DNA of 64,000 bases from Aurifilum marmelostoma (GCA_027559495.1 JAMXSV010000026.1:372001-436000); one strand, 5' to 3'; numbered from the stretch's first letter, positions 43,390-55,736 are shown. Notes: generated from the sequence alone by a model not told the origin. Program-made: numbers and translations.

Positions 43390-44501
43390 GTTGGTAGGCT
43401 GTAACCACCAGACTCCTTTTTGATATGTTTTATGGAAGCTTTTGCAAACCTGTGAGACAGGTTGAACATGGCAAGAAGCTGTCTCTCTTTATTAGTAGGC
43501 TGCTGTTGTTTTGATTGTAGTGTCGTTTATTTGGTGAGTTATTGTTATTGGCAATGAGGACTCGGTACATTACCTCTTAACAAGGGTGATGATGGTAACC
43601 CTAACCCTTTGGCCTTCATGGCCTCTGGTAGCAGCAACCTCCACGCACTTCTTCATCACAGAATCTATGATCGCAGAGAAAAGGTGGGGTTTTTTTACGT
43701 TTTCAGGAGAGAAAGGGAGAAGAGATCGCCCCCTGGCTTGGACCCAAGAGTTGTTGCAATGACAGAAGACAGTAAATATACCTTACTGCATTAGTTCTGC
43801 TGTTTGGCCACCGGAACCTGGGCTTCACATGCCAGGCCTGTTCCGATGGAGACGAAGAACAAAAAATCATCGTGCCATTCCTCGCCCTTCTTGCTTCATC
43901 CCAACTTCTCAAGGTAGATAGCCTAGGCAGACCTCTTCATGAAGATCCTAAATTCCGTCCCCTATCAGGTACCATCGAGAGTTGGCCCTCAATATGAATG
44001 GCATCTCCAATGCGATCTTGCAACAGGAATCTTGCTCTCATCTCAAACTTCAGACGAAACAGCTTCCCCTGCATGAGGTAAAGCTGCTACATTCCATCAT
44101 ACATATCACGAAGCAATCACTCGTCGTGGATTTGACCTGTTGATACATACTGCTCAGGTGCAAAGTGCAAGTTCTAGATGCATGATAATATGTCATTCAG
44201 ATAGGTCTCGAAAATACAAAACATAACAGTTCCCTTACAACAACTGACCCGCTCACGGGTGATCCTCAGGAGAAAGTGACACAGAAGAGACAGAGGACCC
44301 GTGGAACCATCCGCTGAGGCGTCCTGGCCGTGCCAGCCAGTCTTTTTTTAGGGTAATACATATATGATATGAGAAACGCCAGAGATTATGCAGCCTTGTT
44401 CCTGTATGAATTGGTGGTTCGTCATGCCGGCCTGGTGATGAGGAGCCAGTCTCTTTGTTGTAAATCAGGCCAGAAAGCAAATGCGTTGTCGTTTCTCATT
44501 C
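43390..44501. other. Intergenic, with TTAGGG-type box
   Basis: 1.1 kb between the small minus-strand gene and the end of eIF4E. It contains two telomere-like units at 43596-43608. No gene was recognised. Confidence 0.4.
43596..43608 (-). promoter_or_regulatory. Tandem TTAGGG (telomere-like) box
   Basis: TAACCCTAACCCT on the plus strand is two TTAGGG units on the minus strand, about 207 bases upstream of the small gene's ATG. Tbf1-type proteins bind TTAGGG in some fungal promoters; the role here is inferred. Confidence 0.3.
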
Positions 44502-45595
44502 TCATGCAGCCTGTGGCGTTGACACTGAGACCGCCGGGGCATTATCGCGCGTCCCGTCGGTGCTGTTCGACTCTTCCTCTGGCACCGTCGAGGTGGGCGT
44601 GGCCTCGGCAGCGAGCGCCTTCTCGGCGGCAGCCTTCTCAGCAGCCACCCTCGCATTGTGAGAGTCCAGCACGGCCTTCAGCTCTGGAGGGGGCTCGAAA
44701 CCGGGGTGGTCGCAGTGCCTCTTGTAGAAGTAGTTGTCGGGCTTGGGTGTCAGCTCTGGAGGCAGCTCACCCAGCACCATCTCCAGCAGGCCATCGATAG
44801 ACTTCTGCTTGGACGAATCACGGTGCCAGATAGTGATCAGGTGGGAGTTGAAGCGGACCGAGAGGCCTACTCCACAGATTTGGTCACCTGTCAACCAGTT
44901 GGTCAGTCGTTCAGCCAGTCAAGTCTTCCAAAGCATTGTAGACCGTCGTGCATGTGCGTAGGAGGACAAGAATGATCTTACCCTCGGCCAGGGCAGCCTG
45001 GAGCTGCTCTCCGATGGCCATGAGCTGCACTCTGGTCCAGAAGTCGGGCCCGTTGTTCTTGCCCACGCGGAAGGTCCAGCTGCCGCCCACAATGTTGCGC
45101 CTGTCCTCCCATATGGGCCTAAAGCCCTTCTTGAACAGGTAGATAGACTCGCGCATCTTGATCTGGTCGACGGGCGTGTTGTTGTTGTACCGCCAGAAGT
45201 CCTGGACGGATTCGATCAGGATATCGAGCTCCTCGAGCTGGGCCTGGTAGTTTTGGCCATCGTCGGTCTTCTTCTGTTCCTTTTGCTGCCTGTATTCCTC
45301 GGAAGAGAGAAAAGCGAGGTGTAAAGATTAGCCACTAGTTCGTAACGCAACTCCAAGGCACATACACACAATAACGGGGTCGGAGCCCGCCTGGGGAGGA
45401 GGGGGAAGCATACCGGTCGAAGTAGACATTCCACACATGTTGGGTGGGCAGAGGGCGCATGGCCTTCAGGAAGCCAAGCTTGGAGTCGGCCCTCTGCTCG
45501 GCGGGGGAGTTTACGTTGGGCGAGTTTGGATCCTGTGCCTGGGAGAGGCCTGAGAGACCGCGGGTGAACATGCTCAGACTGGGCCTGGTTGCCAT
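44502..45595 (-). CDS. Cap-binding protein eIF4E, class II (4EHP-like)
   Basis: Exons 45595-45414, 45289-44982 and 44887-44502 with introns of 124 and 94 bases (donors GTATGC and GTAAGA) give 291 residues. The eIF4E fold spans about 45-215 (HVWNVYFDR, ESVQDFWRYNNN, YLFKKGFRPIWEDRRNIVGGSW, DQICGVGLSVRF). Trp121 in PIWED corresponds to one cap-stacking Trp. At the second cap-stacking position (human Trp56) there is a Tyr (QNYQAQL, Tyr75), a hallmark of class II eIF4E. ICGVGLSVRFNSHLITIW is also closer to 4EHP than to canonical eIF4E. Class II members often act in translational repression or under stress, so a regulatory role is more likely than general initiation; this is inference. The last 60 residues are a low-complexity Ala/Glu/Thr tail. 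The second-exon acceptor was placed at TACAG because it alone keeps the frame. Confidence 0.9.
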
Positions 45596-48325
45596 GATTG
45601 CGAGAGGGCCGAGGCGGCGGCGAAGAGATGCAGAGGGTGGGCGGTATGAATAGAAGTAGTCTGTCGTCGGCAGACAGATGGCAGAGGGGGCCGCGAGAAT
45701 GGGCTCTCGAAGGTTGTAGTGAGATGGGCGGGCGCGGGCGTGGAACAGGCCAGCAGCTCGTGTGTGGTCTGAATGCTCGACCTTGCTCGACCGCGTGATG
45801 TGATTTGATGTATGATTTGGATTGGGGCGCGAGGAGGAGCAGGTCGCAGGTCGCAGGTTGCAGGGAAACGCGGCAGTCAGGTCAGCAAGGAGATGGGTTT
45901 ATTGGGCCTGAACGGGAGGAAGGTGGTCGGAGGTGCAGGACAGGTCACCTCAGCGTGGAGAGGGAGAATATGGAAGGGAGAGGGGTTCGGCTCGAGGTAG
46001 TCGTCGAAGCTATTGTCCCTGCAGGGTGCGTAGGGCGGCAGGACGGGCTGACTGACAGGTCGGCTAAGCAGGGCCGTAGGTATGGTCGTGGACAGGGGAC
46101 GGAGATCGTAAGAGGGGCAAAACCTCGTCCCAGGTGGACTGTGCAAAGGTACACCGTGCTGTGCTGTGCTGTGCTGTGCTGTTTCAGCAGTGGTCAGTAT
46201 GTAGTATGCAAGTACTACTTCTGCCCAGTAGGAGAGGGGGGGTACCGTGCGTGTGCCGTGTCCGATATCCAACGTGCAGCGGCAGCGGCAGCGGCAGCAG
46301 TAGCAGCCGTGATAGGCGGAGGTGGTGTGGACTGGACGAGGGGCCAGACGAGGGGCCAACGAGAATCGTTTGGAACACGAGCAAGAAAGAGATGGTCGGG
46401 TGGAGGGGCAGGTTGATTGGGCCTGAACCCTTGAAGGAGGGGCCCAGGGTGGTTTGCTACATACTAATTACTGCTGTACCATTATCTTAGGGGTAAAGTA
46501 GGTAGGTCTCACGCTCTCCCTGTATCTCTCTCGAGCACCTATTATAGTAGCCTCCGGGCTAGCTACATACGTGCTAAAGTACACTGGCCCCTTGAGATCA
46601 ATGAGACAGGGTAACAAGACAGGGGGTTGAGCACTGCTCATGATCGCTTCAGGGGCAGAGAGAGCAAGGCCGAGTCATAGAGAAATGAGTATGTATATTT
46701 CTGTGGCCTGATTCTAGTGACCAAATCACGAACAGAACATACAACAAGGCAGGTCTCTGGCATCAGAAGAGGTGGGTGCTGAACAGGAGTACAATTGTAC
46801 AGCGCCGTAGGTAAAAAGGCTAGTACGTAGGGTACCGCTACGCTACTACAGCGTGTTCATTGTCTAGCTGTCACTGCTTCTGAAACAATAGCCTTCTGCA
46901 GGGCCTGTGGTGAGCGCAGCACTGTACTAAAGGTAGTGAGTGGCCCGTGGTGCTGGGTTCTCCCTCTCAACCATAGTGGTCGCTAAGGTGAGAGTGTCCA
47001 CTCCCCGTCCGCCCGCCCGGCCCCGGGGCCTTTCTCCCCCCTCCCTCTCCCGCGCCGTGGCTCAAAAATAGATAGACTTCTCATTTACCATATTGCAAGG
47101 TCCCTTGAAGAGATGAAATGAGCGGTAACCAAGTCGGGTTCTCTTCACCGTCTACCAGATCATCTGTTCATTACTCTCTCCAGTTGCTCGTCTCTACTCT
47201 GGGAAGAATCAAATGGTTTGTGGTATATCGGATTGTGTGTCTACTTATGTGCCTAAGTACCTACTAAAGCAGGTTTAGCCCAAAGATACGTAAAGTATTT
47301 ACTTAGTAGGGCATGTACGAAAGGTCAAGTTGGGCAAGCACCTCTGCAGCACAATTACTGTACTGACATGGTAGGCGCAGCCCTGCCAAAAAGGCAAGTA
47401 CTACACAGTCAGCCATGATCTGTTCCAGGACAGGGTTGGCCTGTGGGCCAGTCTACGATGATGACCCAAACATAGGACCAACTCCCCTTCTCTCTCTTTT
47501 TCTCCCTCTTCTCTGCAACCCCCCATTGTTTCAACACACCACCCTATTTTCGGCCGGAAAGGCCTGTGTTTGGCCAGCCAGGCCAGCCAACCAGACCAGG
47601 CCTCCAAACACAAATGCTGACAGTTTTTCTTGGTGGTTGATGTTGTTGGCTTTGAATAGACCACCGTTGTTGGTTTACACAAAGGGAAAGAAAGAAGCGA
47701 GGAAGAAAAAAAAGGCTCCACACCAAGCATCGCCAGCCTCGAAGCATGGACCAAGAGAGAGATGAGGGATCCTCCTCTGAACCCTACCGCCAGGTCAAAG
47801 CAGCCCATGTCAAATCAATGTCGATAATGCACCGAAGCCAGCCTCAAAATGCCCCGTGCGTGACCTTCTCCCCCCCCCCCCCCCTCCTCCTCTCTGGCTG
47901 TCTCGTCCGGCAACTAGGTGAGGCGGCCACAGCCCTGCCTGCTCCATTGTCTCCCTCATCTTGTAGATATGACCTAGGAATCCGACCCTCCCCTTTTCCT
48001 TTTTTTTTTTTTTTTTCCCCCTTTGGCTTTGCTTCTGCGATTCGACGTCCTCCTGATCAACTATCTCTCACTCCTCCTTCTTCTTTCCTCTCTTGTCTCT
48101 CGCCTTCTTCTGTCTTTTCAGTTTCCTTTCCCAACCCTCAGCGAAAGACCTGCCGAGTTGAGTAGAGCTGCATATCTGCCCCTCTCAACCATCCACCAAC
48201 CTTGAGAGTCTCCCGGTGTGTCCGGCCCCGGTCCGCCTATTTGAATTACCAAGTTCCGTCCAGTTCGGACGCCGAAATCCCACCGGTCCCCAAGTCACGC
48301 TTATATATGTACTACTACATTATAA
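45596..48325. other. Gene-poor region upstream of eIF4E
   Basis: 2.7 kb with no supportable gene. It includes a five-unit GTGCTG-type pentamer repeat (46156-46180), a CAGCGG repeat near 46276-46300, a C-run at 47872-47884 and a T-run near 48001-48016. A 203-codon plus-strand frame at 45805-46416 has no domain. The eIF4E promoter lies in the first few hundred bases. Confidence 0.4.
46156..46180 (+). repeat. GTGCT pentanucleotide repeat, five units
   Basis: Five perfect GTGCT units in a row, in the region upstream of eIF4E. No function is evident. Confidence 0.9.
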
Positions 48326-49069
48326 ATTCATATTTCAAATAATCACCGCCCAGCCTCAACCAACACAGCCGACAGCGACTTATCATTCTTCTTTGAAGAA
48401 GGCATCGACCGTCAACAAACTCATCTGTTGGATTTTGAAAACTACCATCACCTTTTGGACCTCGCAACCATTGTCTCGGATCCGAATACAGAACGAGTAC
48501 TTGGACACACACGCCTCGAGTCAAACCTACCCTCACGTGTTCCGAGCCTGTCATCTGCCCAACGCCGTCTCTCCTTAGTCCTGACTCTTTGTTCCTCCTA
48601 TGACACTTTCATATACATCTTTCCGGCCTTGCTTGTCCTTCTCTTCTTCTCCTGTTTCTCCTCATCATTCTCGAACTCTTGAACGGCACAAGCTACGAGA
48701 TCTTCTTCGCCTCGACGAGGCTAGCACCGCACGCCGTCTACCCTAGATCCAGAATTTCATGTAAGTTGGCTATTCCCACAAGGCAACCAAGATGTCACCA
48801 TTCTTGCTTGGATTCGACCTGCTGCCTCTATTGCCCAATAGTTGGCCCTCCCAGTCAAATTCTCGCCTTGCCCTTCTACGATACCCCACCCCCGACTCGA
48901 TTCACAAACCACTGTTGCTTTCACAGAAGCGCAGGCTGACAATCACAAAGAAGAGGAGCCAACCTAAGAGACCTTGCCGTATCCAAGGTTACCGCGTCTC
49001 CTCCGAGACCAAGTCCGAATTCGACGGCGATTACAAGGGTGAATCCCAGAGATCAATAGCCCCTTCGCC
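48326..49069 (+). other. Multi-frame coding-like region upstream of a small ORF
   Basis: Several short runs look coding but lie in different frames. Run A (about 48326-48682) has no ATG; it contains DLSFFFEEGIDRQQTHLLDF and LLDLATIVSDPNTERVLG. Run B (ATG 48600 to TAG 48744-48746) ends LERHKLRDLLRLDEAS. Run C reads TLDPEFH, then crosses a good intron at 48761-48926 (donor GTAAGT, acceptor TTTCACAG) into KRRLTITKKRSQPKRPCR and stops in a TGA that overlaps the ATGATG of the next ORF. Adding one base in the CCC at 48741-48743 would fuse B and C. The region may be a gene with base errors, a decayed gene or a cluster of upstream ORFs. No family is recognised. Confidence 0.35.
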
Positions 49070-49351
49070 ATGATGCCTCGTCGCTCCCGCGCCGTTCGTT
49101 CCACCTCTTCCTCAACCTCTTGCTCAGGCCAGGCCGCCCAACAACGCAGGATGATAATCCGGCTCGGCAAGGCCCAGTTGGACGAGCTCCGTGCCTACCG
49201 CGCCGACCCGGACCAGTTCTACCGCCAGAAGGTTGACCGCGAGTGCGAGGAGATCAAGCGCAGCTTCTACCAAAAACACAGGCGCCAGAGGATCTTGCTC
49301 CGCGTCCGATCCCGATCTCAATCGCAGTCATCACAGGTCTCTGCTCAGTAG
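49070..49351 (+). CDS. Small basic unknown protein
   Basis: A 93-codon frame begins at a double ATG (49070 and 49073) that overlaps the stop of the preceding frame. After an Arg/Ser-rich start (MMPRRSRAVRS) it reads RLGKAQLDELRAYRADPDQFYRQK and CEEIKRSFYQKHRRQR, ending in a Ser/Arg/Gln tail. Codon use in the centre is strongly GC-ending, unlike the alternative frames. The helical, positively charged centre could bind nucleic acid, but no family is recognised. It may be the last exon of a larger gene whose earlier part is the multi-frame stretch just upstream. Confidence 0.4.
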   Translation: MMPRRSRAVRSTSSSTSCSGQAAQQRRMIIRLGKAQLDELRAYRADPDQFYRQKVDRECEEIKRSFYQKHRRQRILLRVRSRSQSQSSQVSAQ

Positions 49352-50303
49352 AGAGGCTGGTTCCTATTCTGCTTCTATTTCCTATGTTGTCTCTGGTACG
49401 TTCCCACTACTGTCACCTTGTCCACCCTCGCGGACACGAAGAGCAAATAGCTGACTATCATCCACTAATCTAGGTTGTCCCATATTCATTGTGCAGTACG
49501 CAAGAGGAGGGCAACACGATGCCCATGGCATTTTCTTCGAGTTGGTTTGACAAGGCGTTTGGGAGTCGGATCCCAGGACTGGTGGTGTGATGTGACACTC
49601 GGGGTCTACCACTTCACATGGAACGGAGTTTCTCGGTTCAGTTTCCTTGGATCTGTATTGTTGTTCGTTGCATATTGAGTGCTTGTTGCAGACCATTACA
49701 TCACTTTGCATTACATTTATGTTGGTTAAAGGGGAGGCACCGTCATTCCATATGCAAGCATGGATTTGGTACGGACAGCACAGGCGTTGGTGAGGTTACT
49801 CCAGTGGATACCTCTTTTTCTTTGCCCACTTTGGGCATGCAAGCACAGGTAGATATTTCAATCAGTCTAAAGCATTCGGGCAGTATGATTGAATCTCAAG
49901 ACTTCGTAATAACAGCAAACAAGCCTACGTGCATCAGCTTCCTAGGTACGTAGACATGTCTTCTCCCGTACGAAAGAGATGGAGTAAGTCGCAGACGCAA
50001 CATTGCATCATACATTTACGATGAATGATGCTCTCAACAGTCACGACGCCCCTGTGTCACAAAAGCAAACTCCTGGCAGTCATAACACATGATTTTACGA
50101 AATAATCAGTTTTGAAAAGAAGAAAAAACCTCGCCTAATCAGCCACTTAGGAACGCCGTGGTGAATCCTCGCAGACCAGCGAGTATGGTATCTATCTTCT
50201 TGCCCCTTTCGTTGCATTTCCCACCAGACGCCTCCCGTCCATATGTTACTCCTTGGTACCATTCGTTGCCTTTCTTGTCCCAACTTCGTCACACATAAGC
50301 AGT
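49352..50303. other. Intergenic
   Basis: 0.95 kb between the small basic ORF and the 3' end of the Rad9-like gene. No gene was recognised; frames of about 100 codons on both strands lack support. Confidence 0.4.
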
Positions 50304-53300
50304 TCAGGCCGGCATCTCGTCCTCGTCCATAAGCCGGCCCAGGATGAGGCTCTGTATGACGAGCTCATCACTCAAGAGGCGGAGCTTCTTGGGCGGCGGC
50401 GGCGGCGGCCCTGCAGACCTCCCGCCCCCGCTCCCGCCCTTTCTCTTCCTCTTCCTGCTTGCCGAGGGCGGCACAGCTTCTGTGAACGGGTTGGTCTTGC
50501 CAGCCATCTTCTCGTCGACATACACCCAATCAAATGGATGGCCCGCTTCCTCCGTCGCACTCACCTTCTTTCTTGCCTCGTCCATGGTGTGCACCCTGGA
50601 TAGTGAGGCGCCTAGGACCCGCGCCAGGAAGATGTAGGCAGCCTTCCTGCTCTCATCGGCGCGCGCCATGACCACCAGAATTCGTGACCGGTCGAGAAGA
50701 CGTGGCCGATTCTGGATGACCTCCCTGAGCTTCGCCGTTGCGGCATCGTACGTCGGCAGATTGCGCGACCTTATCGCGTCGCCGAGGAACGAGGAGATTC
50801 CCGCACAGAGAAGGTAGTCGGACCAATCGACAAGCCTCTGCTTGCTTGTGCATGTGGCGATCCAGCGCTCGTGGATACAGGGGAGACCGAGGGCAAGCGC
50901 CTGCATGTATTTCACCTTGCGCGAGTGGCCATCAGCAATGAGAGCTGCGAAGCCTGTCTCGCGAGCAGCTGGGACGAGCTCAATCTCGTCGTCAGGATGT
51001 GACATTCTTGACGACGAGACTTCGTAGTCTGCCGCATCCTGCTGAGCTATTGACGTCTCGAACAGCTTGTCGAAACCATCCGTCAAGACCTTGCCGCCGG
51101 CCTGCTTGATCTTGTTGGTGATCTGCTCGGAGCGCGCTATTCTTGCGTTGTATTGCGCATCCTTCTCTCCGGCCTGTCTGGACTGGAAAGAAATGGCGAA
51201 GACCATTCCTGCAAAGATCTTGCTGCCGTGACTTGTAATCTGAGGAACTGGTGGGGGGTTTGGATGGAGGCCCTGCCCAACCTCGATAAACGCGTACTCT
51301 GCTCAAAAGTCGGCGTGGTGGGTGATCTGGCCAGCTCGTCGGTCGATACTGATGCGTCTGATGCAAAAGACTTCCTAGTCCGCCTGGTCGACGCCTGGAG
51401 CCTGTTCGGCATAGTCTTGGAAACAGCCCTCGAGCTCTTCAGACGGTGGGCTTTAGCAACCGCTGGTGAGCTCTGAACACCGTCCGTCACCGACGACGAC
51501 GTCTCCCCTGCGTGTGGTAATTCGTCTGTGAGCGGGGTTGCCTTGTCAGATTCTGAGAGTGTCGGCGTTGTGGTTAGTCTACTGAGAGACGATGTGGAGC
51601 TCGAACGTGGAGCTGGTGAGGTCGGTGGCACGGTCACCGAAGCCTGATGAGGCGCTCCACGACGGCTTGCTCTGGTGTTGAGACCTGGCGCAGAGGACGA
51701 TGTTTCGATGACACTAGTTTGATCGATTCCAGTATCTTCTGTAGGATCGCTAGCAGCAAGCACGGCACCTGGCACCAATGCACAGCCCAATGGCTGTCGT
51801 CGACTCGGGGGCGTTCCAATCCGTGAAGACTTCCTGAATACACCGTCCGGGTCTGCACGAGCCGGCGAGCACGGCAAGTTAGTGGCAGCGGCCTCAACTT
51901 TTGATGCTTCGTGTTCTTTCTTCTCCAGGGAATTGGGCATCGTCTCATCCACTGGTCGAACATGCAGGTTCAGAGGACTCGTCTCCGGAACCTCGTCCGT
52001 ACGAGCTGCGCTTCCGTCGGGCTTGGCGGGTGCCTCCTCGTCTTCTTGTGCAGTGGGCTCGGACGTCACGGCGGCGGGGTCGGTATTCGGGATCATGGCC
52101 TCATTGCTAGAAGAAGCCCCAAACGGATCCGACGCAGGATGCGCTGGCGCATAGCCTATTTCTAAATTGTCTGTCGACGCCTGTGTAATACCGTCTTGAG
52201 AGGCTTCAACGGCATGCTGAGTATCCTCCACCGAATTCTGGGAATCTCTGGTAGAGAATCCTTCACACAGGTCTAGGTACTTCTGGGCATCCGAGGCCGG
52301 TGGTGACTCTTCCTGTCTTGTTGAAGGGACAACGACGTCCTCTGCACTAGCAGGACGTGGCCGCTCGAACTTGATGGCCCTCAAGCTCTGCGCGGCTGCA
52401 GCTTTACGCAGGGCCACACGCTGCTGGCGACGATAATTCTCCGCCTCTTCATCGCTTGGATCTTCATCAGTGCCATTCTCCGACCCTGAATATGCTTGTG
52501 TAGGCTCCTCTTGCTGAGAATTGTGCATGGGCTCGTATACCTCAATAGGTGCCCTGCGTGGCGCGAAGTGAAATGTCTTGGACAGCTTATCGATGCTGGT
52601 CCTGACGTGAGCTACGTGTCCATGGTACTCGGCATCTTCCTCTTCACCATCCTGTTGCTGCTGCTGCTGCTGCTCCTCCTCTTGGGTCCCCTCCTCGTTG
52701 TCCTTTTCTTGCCGAGGGGAGATATCGGAATTCGCGTGATACTCCACAGGAAAGGCGGGAAGGCTAGAGGGGCCAGCTGGCAGTGGCGAGGACCCAGTAG
52801 AGATCCTCTTTAGCGGCGATGGATTCGGAGAGATGGCGTTGAAGGGGCGGAGGTTGTCTGGCGAAGGACGCGATGAGGTTGGGCTAAAGGTCGGTTTATA
52901 GGCGGAGGAGAACTGTGTCTGCTTGAACATCTGGGAGCTGGCCATCAATGCTGCTGCTGCCGCCGCCCCGACCCCAGACAGCGGGTTTCTGGGGGGTGCT
53001 GGCGTCTGGGGGTATCCATCGAGGTGCTCAGGTGAGAGTGATGCGGATCCCTGGGTGTCGCGGCGATCGAGGACACTGAAATCGAAATTGACAGCGCCCG
53101 TGTCTTGGTCGCTCAGAGTGACATTCTCGCTGGTGGAGACAGGTGTGTGATGGGAGCGCTGCGGCGAGTTGGCCACGTCGAGAGGGTCGGAAGAACCCAG
53201 GTCGTCGCCGCGGCCGAGGTATTGCTCGTAGCTCCTCCCATCATTGGACTGTGTCGGGGACTGCGAGTACTCCATCCTCCTCGTGGATGCCTTGTCTGAG

Positions 53301-54154
53301 CATGTGTGCGAGGTCAGAGCGATGCCTTTTTGATCCGAGGACAACTTGCTATGACCGTCAGCATGACTATTGCTTTTGCCGTCGTCGTCGTTTTCGTCGT
53401 TGTCACGTCGAGCGGGGGTAGCAGGACTGGTAGCACAGGCGCATGGCGGGACACGGCCTTGAGCGCTCAGTGCGTCGCCAGGCGTCCCATCTGGCTGGCC
53501 CTGACGCGGGCTGCTGCTACTTCTTCGTCCTGTGGAGTTTGCGGCGGGATGTTGACGAACAGCTCGTCGTCGTGGTCGTCGTCGTGATTGCTGTGAGGCG
53601 GGAGGTAGAGAAGAGAGGCGACTGTCCGACGCGTCCGGGCCGCCTGTGCTGATCCGCGGTTCTGTTTCGCAGTCCAAGCTGGCAGCAGAAGCGCGTCCGA
53701 GATCCCTGCGCACGCCCTGGACAGTTGCATTGGCAGCGGGTTTCGGGTGCATTAGGTCTTGGTGCTGTTGGTAGACAACGGACAATCTGCCGCGACGGGC
53801 CCCTGCAGCACCTGCACCCGGATCTGCACAGACACCCGCATTTTCAGTCGACTTAGCCTTTTCAATTGACTTTGAAGGAGATCTCGCAGTCGATCTCGCG
53901 TCCCTTGCTGCGCGACCACCGAGGAAAGTCTGATTGACCTTGAGAGGTCTCGACGACTGCTGCTGGTCATACTGGTACTGGATCGAAGCATCATCGAGAT
54001 CCAGGGGCTGAGCTGGCGAACTGCTCGTCTCACCAACGCCGTGGACGCGGTGCATGTAACTTATGAGGGCCTGGCTGTCCTGCGACTCGACCTCGCCAGC
54101 CAGAGCCCGTCTTGCTGCCTCTGTTAGGCTCCTTGAGGGGGCTTCCGGTGCCAT
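50304..54154 (-). CDS. Rad9/Crb2/53BP1-type DNA-damage checkpoint protein, frame break before BRCT
   Basis: The start ATG at 54154 (MAPEAPSRSLTEAARRAL) opens a long low-complexity region of about 970 residues with many SQ and TQ sites (for example SVEDTQHAVEASQDG, PTQAYSGSENG), typical ATM/ATR phosphorylation clusters. It carries a short Gln run near 52650-52675. The C-terminus contains tandem BRCT domains (KIFAGMVFAISFQ, GGKVLTDGFDKLFE, LGLPCIHERWIATC, SRILVVMARADESRKAAYIFLARVLGA). The two parts lie in different frames. Adding one base in the six-base run at 51253-51258 would join them (SIQTPPPVPQITSHGSKIFAG), giving 1283 residues. Alternatively a 50-base intron at 51248-51297 (donor GTACGC, acceptor CACCAG) would give 1266. 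The family is the checkpoint mediator that brings effector kinase to damaged chromatin in the nucleus. No Tudor domain was identified by eye. Confidence 0.85.
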
Positions 54155-55736
54155 CCTGACCGATTGACGAGCATAGCGGCAAGAATCACAAAGAAAAAGA
54201 AAGAGCCTCTGATAGTTGTTGTAGTAGTAGACACAGAGTTCGCGGTCGAAGAGAAGACGAGGTGAAGCTGGAAAGAGGAAGGCCAGGCAGAGATGGATGG
54301 TTACGGTCCGCACAATTGGTGCAGCCACTGCTTGCTATTGCTGCTGCTGTTTCCTCTTGAGACAATGACTGCCCGGCTTGCTTGATTAATTCTTTCTACA
54401 CAGAGTACGTGACGCATCGGGGCAGAGGCGTTAATTGATGACGCCTTGGCGCTGTGGACGCGAAAGCACGTGCTCGCGCAAAGAGCAAGGAGTAACCATC
54501 AGGAGCGAGGCAGGGACATTCCCACCAGCCATCTACGCTACTACTTGTACTGTGGCACTACTACTATGATGGTATGGCACGCACGGCATTACCAGAGCAC
54601 ACACCTTCAGCAGTGCTACAGGACAGTACACTTAGACGCTAGCATAGCTACATGGCGTTGTCAGTACCATGCAGTACACAGCGGTAAATTATGTACCTAG
54701 TACCACAGATGCTGACACTAAACATTGCTGGACGCGTCTATCGCAATTGCCATGTTTACTATGTACTACTGTCATAATACTGCGGTCGTGGTATCCTGTC
54801 CTGTGTTTCCCCTCCTTAGCTTCGGCTCTCTCTTTCCTCTTTGCCCTGCCACGACGACAACATCGTCGACTTCTCCTCTTTCACTTCCAGTTACTGGCTA
54901 CGTCTACGATAAATATACAATTATAATACAGTGGTGGCAGTCTGCTGTTCTCCTCTGCGCGTCTGAGACTTACGCATGCACACACATACACACAGATATT
55001 TATTTTTTATTTACATAACAATTGTTCCACCTGCATACGCCACGCCACGTCTTGGGATCCATCCTCAACAGGAACGACGCCAAACAACACAATACACACT
55101 CGCTCTCTCTTCCTCTTTCTCTCTCTCTCTCTCCCACTCATCCCGACACAGGTCAAGACGCAGTCATCATCAACCCTGCAAGGGTAGGCCCATGCATCCG
55201 TTGCTCTGGCAAGTCCATCAGGAAGTGGATCCTCACATCCTCCTCCAGAAGATCGACTGCACGCAACTCCCTCCGAAACAAGGATCTGCTGGGCACAACG
55301 TTGAAGAGGGGAAATGAGCATCGCACCACCATCAAGCACACGCTCACTTGCTTTGACTGTCGGGCATGACAACGTCAACAACAAACATTGTACATATCGA
55401 GTACATATATAATAAGCTCGACCGAGATCAGCCTCTCTCGCCAGGGCCCCTCTTCGCTCCTTATTCTCCTCCCCATCGATCATCAACGCTCGACTTCGCG
55501 AATCTTCCATTCTCCCACTTTGCGCCATTGCTGCGCGTCATTAGCTTTGTCGCTCAGTGCTTCTCCCTCTTCTCTCTCTTCTCTTCTTTTCACGATCTGA
55601 CCCATTCTAGCCTGGACCAGGCCTGTCTTTCTCTCCATAAAGGTTTTCCCCTTTCTCAACCGTCCCGGGGTCCCTTACCGCATTCTAATCTCCACTTACA
55701 ACCCACTTGATCCACTCTTTTTCTCTCTCCTCGCAG
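54155..55736. other. Divergent intergenic region with long leader
   Basis: 1.6 kb containing the Rad9-like promoter and, on the plus strand, a long CT-rich leader (55400-55736). A single ACGCGT lies near 54733. The minus frame is open upstream to 54328, so an alternative start for Rad9-like exists there. No other gene was recognised. Confidence 0.4.

Noticed and set aside
45805..46416. 203-codon plus-strand frame upstream of eIF4E
   Set aside because: Covers GTGCT and CAGCGG repeats, no recognisable domain, likely chance in a GC-rich promoter.
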